This document shows, piece by piece, positions 42,759 through 50,816 of a stretch of 64,000 nt of DNA (positions are counted from its first letter, which is position 1; every line of letters starts with the position of its first letter). A model generated the notes under the pieces. That model was not told the origin of the DNA. It did no database searches and saw only the letters and a program-made list of their open reading frames with translations. Origin of the DNA: Candidatus Handelsmanbacteria bacterium (lineage in GTDB: Bacteria > Latescibacterota > UBA2968 > UBA8231); contig VGJS01000003.1 of assembly GCA_016867395.1 (NCBI GenBank), positions 1-64,000 on the forward strand. Direction: 5' to 3'. A program made the translations under genes and the position numbers.

Positions 42759-43829
42759 ATGCCCCTCATCATCGACAGCCACCTCGACCTCGCCTTCGAC
42801 GCCCTGCAACTCAACCGCGACCTCACCCTGCCGGCGGCCACCGTGCGCACCCACGACCCGGTGGCCCTCCACGATTCCTTTGGGGCCTGCACCACCACCC
42901 TCCCCGAACTGCGCCGGGGCCAGGTAGGGATCTTTTTCGCCACTGTGATGTCGCGCCTAGACCCCCACGACCGCTGGACCCGCACCGGCATGTACACCCA
43001 GGACCAGTGCTACGCCGTGGGCCGGGGCCATGCCGCCTACTACCAGGTGCTGGAGCGGCAGGGCTTTTTGCGCTTCATCCGCAATTCCGGCGACTTAGAC
43101 CAGATGGCCGCGGCCTGGAAGAACCCGCAGGCCGACACGCCCTTCGGCATGGTGCTAGCCATGGAGAGCGCCGATCCCATCCTGGGGCCGGACAATGTGC
43201 AGGAGTGGCACGACCTCGGCTTGCGCATGGTCAGCATCTCCCACTACGGAGTCAGCGCCTACTCCCACGGCACCGGCACCGAGGGCGGCCTGCTGCCCAG
43301 GGCCAAGCCCCTGCTCGACGCCCTGCGGGCCGCCCGCATCGTCGTCGACATGACCCACCTCACCGACCAGGCCCATTGGGAAGTGCTCGACTGCTACGAC
43401 GGCCCGGTCTGCGCCTCGCACCACAACTGCCGCGCCCTGGTCCCCGGCCAGCGCCAACTCACCGACGAGATGATCCGCTCCATCGCCCAGCGCGGCGGGG
43501 TGATCGGCACCGCCCTCGACGCCTGGATGCTCGACCCAGGGTGGAAGCGCAAGACCCCGGCCAACCAGCAGCGCACCGCCGCCACCCTGGAGACCGTAGC
43601 CGACCACATCGACCACATCGCCCAACTCATGGGCACCTCCAAACACTGCGGCATCGGCACCGACCTGGACGGGGGCTACGGCCAGGAGCAGTCCCCCCGC
43701 GACCTCAACACCATCGCCGACCTCCAGCACCTCGCCCCCATTCTCCACAGGCGCGGCTACGCCCCCGCCGACGTGGAAGGCATCCTGGCCGGCAACTGGA
43801 TCAGACTGCTCAAGGAAGTGTGGGGATGA
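42759..43829 (+). CDS. Membrane-dipeptidase-like metallopeptidase, M19 family (copy 2)
   Basis: The 356-residue protein starts at ATG 42759 with GGAG upstream. It has IDSHLD at residues 4-8, LAMESAD, VDMTHLTD, ASHHNCRALVPGQR (closer than copy 1 to the classical HHNxR-type motif) and TDLDGGYGQEQSP. It is a clear paralogue of the preceding gene: the central and C-terminal thirds align throughout. The difference around the substrate pocket (CMCR against HNCR) suggests divergence after duplication. The gene is followed by 560 bp without a coding region that hold two repeat copies, a terminator and the ilvB promoter. Confidence 0.88.
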   Translation: MPLIIDSHLDLAFDALQLNRDLTLPAATVRTHDPVALHDSFGACTTTLPELRRGQVGIFFATVMSRLDPHDRWTRTGMYTQDQCYAVGRGHAAYYQVLERQGFLRFIRNSGDLDQMAAAWKNPQADTPFGMVLAMESADPILGPDNVQEWHDLGLRMVSISHYGVSAYSHGTGTEGGLLPRAKPLLDALRAARIVVDMTHLTDQAHWEVLDCYDGPVCASHHNCRALVPGQRQLTDEMIRSIAQRGGVIGTALDAWMLDPGWKRKTPANQQRTAATLETVADHIDHIAQLMGTSKHCGIGTDLDGGYGQEQSPRDLNTIADLQHLAPILHRRGYAPADVEGILAGNWIRLLKEVWG

Positions 43830-43840
43830 GGTAGCAAGGG

Positions 43841-43990
43841 GCATCGGGGAGCAACCCACTTCAACCTTTCCCAAGGCGCGTCCTGCCCACCCGCTCGCTC
43901 TGGCTCCGCTACCCGGCCCCGCGCCACGCGTGCTTCTCTGCCCAATTACTCCCCAGGGAAAGGTTTTCGGGGTCATCTCCCCCCCGCCGG
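43841..43990 (-). repeat. Dispersed hairpin repeat, copy D (inverted)
   Basis: This copy is inserted in the opposite direction. Outer arms on the plus strand are GCATCGGGGAGCAACCC (43841-43857) and GGGTCATCTCCCCCCCGCC (from 43970). The inner stem AACCTTTCCC (43863-43872) pairs exactly with GGGAAAGGTT (43956-43965). The core TAGCGGAGCCAGAGCGAGC is identical to copy A over most of its length. Confidence 0.85.
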
Positions 43991-44008
43991 AGATCCCCGG
44001 ATATCCAG

Positions 44009-44190
44009 CGGGCCGCGGGAATGACCCAGCCGGGGGGCCCGCCAGGGTTAGCGCAGCGGCAGGTGTAAGGGGCGTCTCTCAGGGGAGAGGGCGGGGGTAG
44101 GCTAGCAGGGTGGGGAGGTGGGGAAGCGCAATTTGAGGAGCCAGGGGAAGAGCCGGGATTTGGGAGACGCTGGGAGTGGGCGTGGGCACC
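44009..44190 (+). repeat. Dispersed hairpin repeat, copy E (divergent)
   Basis: A more distant member: the left arm GCGGGCCGCGGGAATGACCC starts at 44009. The inner stem GCGTCTC (44072-44078) pairs with GAGACGC (44164-44170). A GGGTTAGCGCAGCGGCAGG segment between the two left arms is shared with copy H at 62060 and absent from A, B, D and G, marking a subfamily. Confidence 0.7.
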
Positions 44191-44213
44191 CTTGGGTCCG
44201 CTCTGTATTTTTC

Positions 44214-44245
44214 GGGGCTATTTTTCATCAAATAGCCCCTTTTTT
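44214..44245 (+). terminator. Rho-independent terminator upstream of the ilvB promoter
   Basis: GGGGCTATTT-TTCATC-AAATAGCCCC is followed by TTTTTT. The 10-bp stem and six-T tract are classic. The nearest upstream plus-strand gene ends 385 nt before, so either that transcript has a long 3' end containing repeats D and E, or a transcript starts within the gap. Confidence 0.88.
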
Positions 44246-44307
44246 ATTTCCTTCTCCAAAATTATCGAGGTTTTTCCGATAAACATGATAGATTACAAAC
44301 CATTATC

Positions 44308-44336
44308 TTGCGATCATGCATTGAAAATCGTATAAT
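44308..44336 (+). promoter_or_regulatory. Sigma-70-type promoter of ilvBN
   Basis: TTGCGA (44308-44313), a 17-bp spacer and a perfect TATAAT (44331-44336) lie in a strongly AT-rich block (44215-44390). The start of ilvB is 54 nt after the -10, leaving a leader of about 45 nt with GGAGG and no attenuator. Confidence 0.8.
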
Positions 44337-44389
44337 TTAATCATTAGATATACATATTCATTTTTAAACCTTTATTTTGGAGGCAACAT

Positions 44390-46096
44390 ATGGCCAGAGG
44401 CGCGGACAAGGTCATCGAAGCCCTCGAAAGGCACGGCGTCGAGCACATCTTCGGGCACCCAGGCGGGGCCGCCATGCCCATCTTCGATGCCCTGGTGGAC
44501 TCCAAGCAGCTCAAATTCATCCTCACCCGCCACGAACAGGGCGCCACCCACATGGCCGACGGGTACGCCAGGGCCACCGGCAAACCCGGCGTGGTGCTGG
44601 TCACCTCCGGCCCCGGTGCCACCAACACCATCACCGGGCTGCTCACCGCCCAGATGGACTCGGTACCCATGGTGGTGCTCACCGGCCAGACCATCACCCC
44701 CATGCTCGGCAAGGACGCCTTTCAGGAGGCCGACGTCTTCGGCGTCTCCATGCCCGTGGTCAAGCATTCCTACCTGGTCAAGGACGCCGAGGACATCCCT
44801 CGGGTGATGAACGAGGCTTTCCACATCGCCACCACCGGCCGCACCGGCCCCGTCCTGGTGGACCTGCCCAAGGACGTCACCTCGGCCGAGTGCAACGCCG
44901 ATTTCACGGAGCAGATCTTCCTCCCCGGGTACCACGCCCAGGCCAAACCCGACCCCCAGCACCTGAAGGAGGCGGCCCGACTCCTGCGCAAATGCCGCCG
45001 CCCGGTGCTCTACCTCGGCGGGGGCTGCATCGCCGCTGGGGCCCACGAGGTCGCCCTAGCCTTTGCCGAAAAGACCCGTATGCCCGTCACCAACACCCTG
45101 TTAGGCAAGGGCAGCTTCCCCGAGCAGCACCCCCTCTCGGTGGGTATGCTGGGTATGCACGGCACCGCGTACGCCAACAAGGCCGTGGCCGGTTGCGACC
45201 TGATCATGTCGGTGGGGGCCCGCTGGGACGACCGCATCACCGGCAAGCTCTCGGCCTTCTGCCCCGATGCCGCCAAGATCCACGTGGACATCGACCCGGC
45301 CGAGTACGGCAAGGTGCTGAGGCCCGACGTCTTCATCGAGGGGGACGCCCGCCAGGTGCTGGAGGAGTTCATCCACCACGTCGAGCCCACGGACTCGGAG
45401 GTCTGGCTGGCCCAGATTGAGGAATGGAAACACAAGTACCCCCTGCACTACGGCCGCAAGGGCGGGCTCAAGATGCAGGCGGTCATCGACCGTTTCTACC
45501 ACCTGACCGAAGGCAAGGCCATCGTCACCACCGACGTGGGCCAGCACCAGATGTGGGCCGCCCAGTTCTACCAGACCCGCTACCACCGCCAGTGGCTCTC
45601 CTCGGGCGGGGCGGGGACCATGGGCTACGGCTTTCCGGCCGCCGTGGGGGCCCAGTTCGGCCGGCCCGGCGAGCTGGTGGCGGCCATCGTCGGCGATGGG
45701 GGTTTCCAGATGACCATGTGTGAGCTGGCCACCGCCGCCCTGCACCGCCTGCCCATCAAGGTCCTGGTGCTGGACAACCGCTACCTGGGCATGGTGCGCC
45801 AGTGGCAGAACCTCTTCTTCGACAACCGGCTCTCGGGGGTGGACCTGGAGGGCAACCCGGATTTCGTCATGCTGGCCGAAGCCTACGGGATCAAGGGCTT
45901 CCACCTTCGGCGCACCGCCGATATCGACAAGGTCCTCCGGCAGGCCCTGGCCCATAACGAGGGTCCCTGCGTGATCCACGCCGAGTGCGAAAAGGAGGAC
46001 AATGTCTTCCCGATGATCCCCGCCGGGGCGGCCCTCAGCGAGATGATCACCGAGCCGCCCAAGTACAAACTTGAAAAACCGACCGGGAGCACCTGA
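44390..46096 (+). CDS. ilvB: Acetolactate synthase, large (catalytic) subunit
   Basis: The 568-residue enzyme has all the thiamine-diphosphate features: catalytic Glu in [18 protein letters not shown] (near 49), the FAD/beta domain, and the ThDP motif [12 protein letters not shown] ... VLVLDN (residues 440-465), followed by [11 protein letters not shown]. It condenses two pyruvates, or pyruvate and 2-oxobutyrate, in branched-chain amino-acid synthesis. GGAGG stands 7 nt before ATG 44390. The stop overlaps the start of ilvN by one base, so the two subunits are coupled. Its own AT-rich promoter region contrasts with the GC-rich surroundings. Confidence 0.96.
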   Translation: MARGADKVIEALERHGVEHIFGHPGGAAMPIFDALVDSKQLKFILTRHEQGATHMADGYARATGKPGVVLVTSGPGATNTITGLLTAQMDSVPMVVLTGQTITPMLGKDAFQEADVFGVSMPVVKHSYLVKDAEDIPRVMNEAFHIATTGRTGPVLVDLPKDVTSAECNADFTEQIFLPGYHAQAKPDPQHLKEAARLLRKCRRPVLYLGGGCIAAGAHEVALAFAEKTRMPVTNTLLGKGSFPEQHPLSVGMLGMHGTAYANKAVAGCDLIMSVGARWDDRITGKLSAFCPDAAKIHVDIDPAEYGKVLRPDVFIEGDARQVLEEFIHHVEPTDSEVWLAQIEEWKHKYPLHYGRKGGLKMQAVIDRFYHLTEGKAIVTTDVGQHQMWAAQFYQTRYHRQWLSSGGAGTMGYGFPAAVGAQFGRPGELVAAIVGDGGFQMTMCELATAALHRLPIKVLVLDNRYLGMVRQWQNLFFDNRLSGVDLEGNPDFVMLAEAYGIKGFHLRRTADIDKVLRQALAHNEGPCVIHAECEKEDNVFPMIPAGAALSEMITEPPKYKLEKPTGST

Positions 46097-46605
46097 TGGA
46101 AAACGCCGCCCTGAAAACCCAGAAAACCACCATCGGCCTCTTGGTCAACGACCGGCCCGGCGTGCTGATGCGCATCAGTCAGGTCTTTGCCCGCCGCGGC
46201 TACAACATCGAGTCCCTGGTGGTCTCGCCGGCCCACCTGCCGCACACCTCGCGGATGACCATCACCTCCAGCGGGCCCGAGGACGTGCTGCACCAGATCA
46301 TCCTCCAACTCAACAAGCTGGTGGACGTCATCCACGCCAAGGACCACACCGACGACCAGGCCGTCACCCGGGAACTGGCCCTCTTCAAGGTGGGCTGCTC
46401 GGTGCCCGAACGCACCGAAATCCTGCAAATTGCCGAGGCTTTTCGCGGCAAGACCGTGGATATCTCCGAGGAGACCATCACCATCGAGGCCACCGGCACT
46501 TCCGACAAGATGGACGCCCTGGAGTCCCTGCTGGGGAAGTTCGACCTGCGCGAGATGGTGCGCACCGGCAAGGTAGTGATGGCCCGCGGCGGGCAGGCGA
46601 CCTGA
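46096..46605 (+). CDS. ilvN: Acetolactate synthase, small (regulatory) subunit
   Basis: The 169-residue length and an N-terminal ACT domain (TIGLLVNDRPGVLMRISQVFARRGYNIESL, in parts GVLMRISQVF and RGYNIESLVV) identify the regulatory subunit (IlvN, also called IlvH). This subunit confers valine feedback and raises catalytic rate. The C-terminal half carries ELALFKVGC and ATGTSDKMDALE, normal for the family. GGGAG inside the end of ilvB is its ribosome site, and the stop of ilvB shares a base with its ATG. A strong bidirectional terminator follows; no ilvC or leu genes are adjacent, so the rest of the pathway lies elsewhere. Confidence 0.95.
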   Translation: MENAALKTQKTTIGLLVNDRPGVLMRISQVFARRGYNIESLVVSPAHLPHTSRMTITSSGPEDVLHQIILQLNKLVDVIHAKDHTDDQAVTRELALFKVGCSVPERTEILQIAEAFRGKTVDISEETITIEATGTSDKMDALESLLGKFDLREMVRTGKVVMARGGQAT

Positions 46606-46626
46606 AAGATATCAGCTCCACCAGAC

Positions 46627-46667
46627 AAAAAAGCGGGACGGGGATGGTTTCCCCGTCCCGCTTTTGC
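46627..46667. terminator. Bidirectional terminator between ilvN and the TonB-dependent receptor gene
   Basis: AAAAGCGGGACGGGGA, a 5-nt loop and its complement form a 16-bp stem with A-tract on one side and T-tract on the other. It can serve both ilvN (+) and the convergent receptor gene (-). Confidence 0.92.
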
Positions 46668-46682
46668 TTTTTCTCCGACAAT

Positions 46683-49523
46683 TTAGAAGTTCACCCCCAA
46701 CTGCGCAAAGACCAGCCGGCCGATCTGTGGAGCGCCGATGAACTCCTGGTGCTGCTTGTCCAGCAGGTTATCGGCATTGACGATCAGCGACAGATCCCGT
46801 TCCACCGGCAGCCGGTAGACCAGGTTGAGGTCCACCAAGGTGTAGGACTTCACCTTCCCCTCGTACACCCCCGAGGCCATCGGGTAGGAGCCGTTGTGGC
46901 GCACCCCGGCCCCGGCCCGCAGCCGCCACTGCGGCAGCTCCCGTATCACCCCCAAGCGCAGCTTCTGTTTGGGCGAGTTGAGGGCGACGTCGGCGATGTT
47001 GTCCAGGTTCTTGAACAGGTTCTTGTCCACCCAGGAGAAGTTGCCGCTGAAGCTCCACACATCCCCCAGGTAGTAGGTCAGGCTCAGGTCCATGCCCTTG
47101 ACCGTCACCAACCCGTAGTTGCGGTAGGTCAGGATGACCGCGTTCGGGTCGTAGGCCTGCAAGGGGCTGACCGTGCCGAAGGGGATGCGGGCCACCCCGC
47201 CCACCACCTGGGTGGTCAACTCGTCCAGGGGCGTGCCGTTGCCATTGCCGCCCAGGAGCTGGCTGTCCAGCCCGCCCAGGGCCTGGGCCAGGGCCGCGTT
47301 GGCCGGGTCCTGCAGCGCCGCGGCCAGGGCCGGCCCCAGGGCCTGAGCCAGGCTGGCCGGGTCGAGGAAGACGTTGGGGGTCTCCACCGCCAGCGGCCCG
47401 ACGAAGTTCTTGGTCTGGGTGCGGTACGCGTCGGCGGCCACCACCAGCCGGCCGCCGATGAGTCCCTTGTACCCCAGTTCGTAGGTCCGGGTAATGGTCG
47501 GCTTGGTGAGGGGCACGTCGTTGACCCCGCTCACCACGTCAAAGGGGTTGGCCGCCCCGGAGGCTACCTTGCCCAGATTGAGTTCCATCAGGCTGTGCTT
47601 CAGGCCCGACAACTGGGCCGGCAGCAGGTTGGGTAAACCTGCGGCCAGGGCCTGGGCCTGGGCTTGCGCCGCAGCCTGGGCCACGCCGGCCAGCACCAGT
47701 TGCTGGGTCACCAAAGCCTGGAACTGGGGGGTGAACTGCGCCAGCACCGCCTGCCGGCCGAGGCCCCACATAGCCCCGGCGATAGACGGGTCGTCCAGCA
47801 CCAGCGAGCGGCCCGCCGTGGGCATGAAGGGCGAGCTGAAGTAGAGCTTGCCGCTCTCGTTGCGCCCAAAGGTGAAGCCCCCGTCGAAGCCCTCGCGGTA
47901 GGTGCCCTGGGCGACGATGTCGATGCCCGAGGGCAGCCCCAAGCGCTTTAGACCAAAGGGATCGGTGCTGGAGCGCCGGTCGAGGAAGAGGTTGTTGGTG
48001 GTGGGGGTGCTGAAGGCGCGGTTGTAGGTCAGGCGCAGGATCTGGGTCTCGCGGGGCTTGAAGACCAGCGCCGCCCTGGGCGACCATTCGGCCTTATCGA
48101 TGCGGTTGTGGTCGTCGTAGCGCAGGGCCAGCACCAGGTCCACCTTGGAATGCAGCGCCGTTTCGCTCTGCAGGTAGCCGCCCAGTTCGTTAATGTTGTC
48201 GTCGCCCTCGTTCTGGCCGGTGATGGTGCCCTCGGTGTCGGGCCGGGTCAGCAGGGCGTCGAAGCCGTAGATGAAGCGCTGCCGGCCGCCCAGGGCCGCG
48301 AGGTGCTGCACCTGGAAGGCGGTCAGGCTTGATTTATCGACGATGCCGGCCCCGTCGCGAAGCAGGAAGGTCTTGCCAGCGTCGCTCCAGTTGCGAAAAG
48401 CCTGGGCGAACCAGTTGCCGTAAAGCAGGCGCATTTGCGCGTAGTTGTACGCCCAGTCCTTGGCCTGGGCCGCGCCCAGGCCGGTCATCTCGATGAAATC
48501 TCCCTGGTTGTGGCCCAGGGCGGCGATGGCGCTGAAGCGCTCGCCGGGCCGGTAGTCGAGGCGCAACTCGCCCCCCCGCCGCTGCAGGTCGAAGTCGCGG
48601 GCCTTAAGGCTGGGGTTGACGGCGCGGGCCTGGTTCTCCACCGGGTCCTGGTATTTCCAGTCGGTGCCGGCGTAGTACTGGGCCGAAAGCTTGTAGCCAA
48701 GACGGGGCGTGACCAGGCCGGCGCTGCGAAACTCCACCTGGCGCAGGCTGCGCTCTCCCCCGCCCAGCCGCACCGAGGTGCCCTGCGCGTCGAGGGGCGA
48801 GCGGGTGAGGATGTGCATCACCCCGTTGGCGCTGTTGGGCCCGTAGAGCGCCGAACCGGGGCCCAGCACCACCTCGATGCGCTCGATATCGTCGTTGACC
48901 ACCGGGATGAAGTTGTAGGCGTTGAGGCGCAGCGAGGGCACGTGGGCCAGGCGGTTGTCCGTCAGGGTCATCAGCGCCCCGGAAAAGACGTTGTTGAACC
49001 CGCGCACCACCGCGCTGCTCTGCACCAAACCGGTGCGGGCGAAGTCCACCCCCGGCACGTTCTTGATGTGCTCCGAGACACTGAGCACCGGCTGATTGCG
49101 GATCTCGGGCGCCTCGACCACAGCGACCGATGCCGGCGCATCGAGGATCTTTTCCTGGACGCGAGAGGCGGAAACCAGACTCTGCTCCAGCACGATCGAG
49201 GTAGAATTGAGGACCAGGTCGAGCTTGAGAGCCTGGCCGGCCGCTACGTAGACCTCCTGGGCCGCGGCCTTGTGCCCCACGTAGGTAGCTGTCACCTGGT
49301 AGGTGCCTGGGTGCAAATCACCGATCTGGTAACTTCCCTGGCCGTCGGTGCTCACCCCTTTTCCGCCAGGGATCTGCGGGCCCTTGACCGCCACGTTGGC
49401 CCCCACCAGGGCCTGGCCGGCCTCGTCCGTCACCTTTCCGGTCAGGCGGCCCTCGTCCTCCTCGGCCAATCCCGCGCCAGCAAGGGTCAGCCCAACCGCC
49501 ACTGCCATTAGCCATCTGCTCAT
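46683..49523 (-). CDS. TonB-dependent outer-membrane receptor with carboxypeptidase-regulatory-like N-domain
   Basis: ATG 49523 follows GGAGGG; an in-frame start six codons earlier lies upstream of it. The signal peptide is MAVAVGLTLAGAGLA, cut before EEDEG. A carboxypeptidase-regulatory-like beta sandwich (GRLTGKVTDEAGQALVGANV, in part; residues 28-110) is typical of SusC/FCB receptors. The plug domain has VRGFNN, VVLGPGSALYGPNSANGVMHI and the 22-strand barrel ends in Phe (LVFAQLGVNF). It should import a siderophore, vitamin or oligosaccharide using TonB energy. No SusD partner or TonB genes are near. An Ala/Gln-rich insert (AAAQAQAQALAAGL) interrupts an extracellular loop near residue 630. 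Confidence 0.92.
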   Translation of the reverse strand: MSRWLMAVAVGLTLAGAGLAEEDEGRLTGKVTDEAGQALVGANVAVKGPQIPGGKGVSTDGQGSYQIGDLHPGTYQVTATYVGHKAAAQEVYVAAGQALKLDLVLNSTSIVLEQSLVSASRVQEKILDAPASVAVVEAPEIRNQPVLSVSEHIKNVPGVDFARTGLVQSSAVVRGFNNVFSGALMTLTDNRLAHVPSLRLNAYNFIPVVNDDIERIEVVLGPGSALYGPNSANGVMHILTRSPLDAQGTSVRLGGGERSLRQVEFRSAGLVTPRLGYKLSAQYYAGTDWKYQDPVENQARAVNPSLKARDFDLQRRGGELRLDYRPGERFSAIAALGHNQGDFIEMTGLGAAQAKDWAYNYAQMRLLYGNWFAQAFRNWSDAGKTFLLRDGAGIVDKSSLTAFQVQHLAALGGRQRFIYGFDALLTRPDTEGTITGQNEGDDNINELGGYLQSETALHSKVDLVLALRYDDHNRIDKAEWSPRAALVFKPRETQILRLTYNRAFSTPTTNNLFLDRRSSTDPFGLKRLGLPSGIDIVAQGTYREGFDGGFTFGRNESGKLYFSSPFMPTAGRSLVLDDPSIAGAMWGLGRQAVLAQFTPQFQALVTQQLVLAGVAQAAAQAQAQALAAGLPNLLPAQLSGLKHSLMELNLGKVASGAANPFDVVSGVNDVPLTKPTITRTYELGYKGLIGGRLVVAADAYRTQTKNFVGPLAVETPNVFLDPASLAQALGPALAAALQDPANAALAQALGGLDSQLLGGNGNGTPLDELTTQVVGGVARIPFGTVSPLQAYDPNAVILTYRNYGLVTVKGMDLSLTYYLGDVWSFSGNFSWVDKNLFKNLDNIADVALNSPKQKLRLGVIRELPQWRLRAGAGVRHNGSYPMASGVYEGKVKSYTLVDLNLVYRLPVERDLSLIVNADNLLDKQHQEFIGAPQIGRLVFAQLGVNF

Positions 49524-49596
49524 CTTCTCATCCCTCCGCAAGAATATCTGTCCAAATTTAACAAATTCGACTATTCCTCGGCAAGTTTTCCTCCTG

Positions 49597-49627
49597 TTGC
49601 CCCTTTCTCCTCCACGCTGTATTTTTG
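49597..49627 (+). promoter_or_regulatory. FCB-type promoter candidate (TTG-20-TATTTTTG)
   Basis: TTG (49597-49599), 20 bp and TATTTTTG (49620-49627) lie 30 nt before ATG 49658. The same octamer stands before the gene at 38555. Confidence 0.42.
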
Positions 49628-49657
49628 CCCTCTCTACCCCTTCCAGGAGCCCATTCC

Positions 49658-50674
49658 ATGCCCGACACCCTCCGCCTCGCCCTGCTGGGCTGCGGCGCCA
49701 TCGCCCGCTACCACCTCAACGGCATCAAAGAGCGCGTCCCACGCGTCAAGGTCACCGCCGCCATCGACACCGACCGGGCCAAGGCCGAAGCCTACGCCGC
49801 CGAGACCGGCGCCCAGGTCTTCACCTCCTACGACGAGGCCCTCGAAATGGGCCAGTTCGACGCGGTGGACATCCTCCTGCCCCACGACCTGCACGAACCC
49901 TGCGCCCTCAAGGCCTTTGCCGCCGGCAAGCACGTACTGCTCGAAAAACCCATGGCCCCCACCCTGGAGGGCTGCGCCCGCATTCTGGAGGCCTCCAAGA
50001 AGGCCGGCACGGTATTCATGGTGGCCGAGAACGCCCAGTACTGGCCCGAGGTCGTCAAAGCCCAGGAAGTGATCCAGAGCGGTGACCTGGGGGAGATCAT
50101 CACCGCCCGGGCCGCCTTTGTCTGCGAGTTCGACGAGTACTGGTTCAAGGAGAAGAAGCCCTGGCGCTACGAGAAATCGCGCGCCGGCGGGGGCATCACC
50201 ATCGACGGGGGCTCCCACTGGATCAGGCCCCTGCGCATGTGGATGGGCGAGTTGGATGAGGTGGTGGCCGTCATCGGCCATCCCCTGGCGCAGATGGAGG
50301 GGGAGTCGCTGGTCCGGGCCATCTTCCGCTTCCAGTCAGGGGCGGTGGCTGGCTTCGACGCCATGATGGTGGCCACCCCGATGGGCCCCGAGCCCTGGTG
50401 GCGGATCACCGGCACCAAGGGAGAACTGGTGCTCGACGGCGCCTTCGGGGGGGGTATCCGCCTGTACGACCGGGAGCACCGCCAGGGCAGAACCCTAATG
50501 GAACCTCAGGGTTACGCCAAGTCCTTTGGGCCGGAACTGGAGGATTTCGCCCGCGCCGTGCTCGACGGCAAACCCCTCGCCGCCGGCCCCGAATCCGCCC
50601 TGGGCGAGCTGCGCGCCGCCCTGGCCATCTACCGCTCCGCATCCAGCCGGCAGTGGGAAAAGGTGTGGGGGTGA
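49658..50674 (+). CDS. Gfo/Idh/MocA-family NAD(P)-dependent oxidoreductase
   Basis: ATG 49658 follows AGGAGC; a longer frame upstream runs through the promoter region and is not used. The 338-residue protein has a Rossmann start (LALLGCGAIARYHLNGI), the conserved GKHVLLEKPMA with catalytic Lys near residue 95, and a C-terminal beta sandwich with GGSHWIRPLRMWMGE (His at the usual catalytic place). Members oxidise or reduce sugars, inositols or related polyols; the substrate here is unknown. It stands alone between the divergent TonB receptor gene and ppdK. Confidence 0.9.
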   Translation: MPDTLRLALLGCGAIARYHLNGIKERVPRVKVTAAIDTDRAKAEAYAAETGAQVFTSYDEALEMGQFDAVDILLPHDLHEPCALKAFAAGKHVLLEKPMAPTLEGCARILEASKKAGTVFMVAENAQYWPEVVKAQEVIQSGDLGEIITARAAFVCEFDEYWFKEKKPWRYEKSRAGGGITIDGGSHWIRPLRMWMGELDEVVAVIGHPLAQMEGESLVRAIFRFQSGAVAGFDAMMVATPMGPEPWWRITGTKGELVLDGAFGGGIRLYDREHRQGRTLMEPQGYAKSFGPELEDFARAVLDGKPLAAGPESALGELRAALAIYRSASSRQWEKVWG

Positions 50675-50790
50675 ACTCTGTTGCCTCTGCCCCACCCTTT
50701 CAATATATTACCTCCTCAACGAGGCCGATTTTCCCCAGCATGACCCAGCAGCGCTTCTCCGGCCACCCGCCGGCGCATCTTTTTCCTCTG

Positions 50791-50798
50791 TATTCTTG
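50791..50798 (+). promoter_or_regulatory. TATTCTTG box before ppdK
   Basis: TATTCTTG lies 18 nt before ATG 50817, one base different from TATTTTTG before two other genes. No clear -33 TTTG is seen. The ppdK start has only a weak AGAAAG ribosome site. Confidence 0.3.
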
Positions 50799-50816
50799 GT
50801 AGAAAGCGACGTCTCC

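Noticed and set aside
49539-49565. TATTCTTG with TTTG upstream of the TonB receptor gene (minus strand)
   Set aside because: The box is followed at once by the ribosome site, leaving no room for a leader, and the 15-bp spacing is off; not counted as a promoter.
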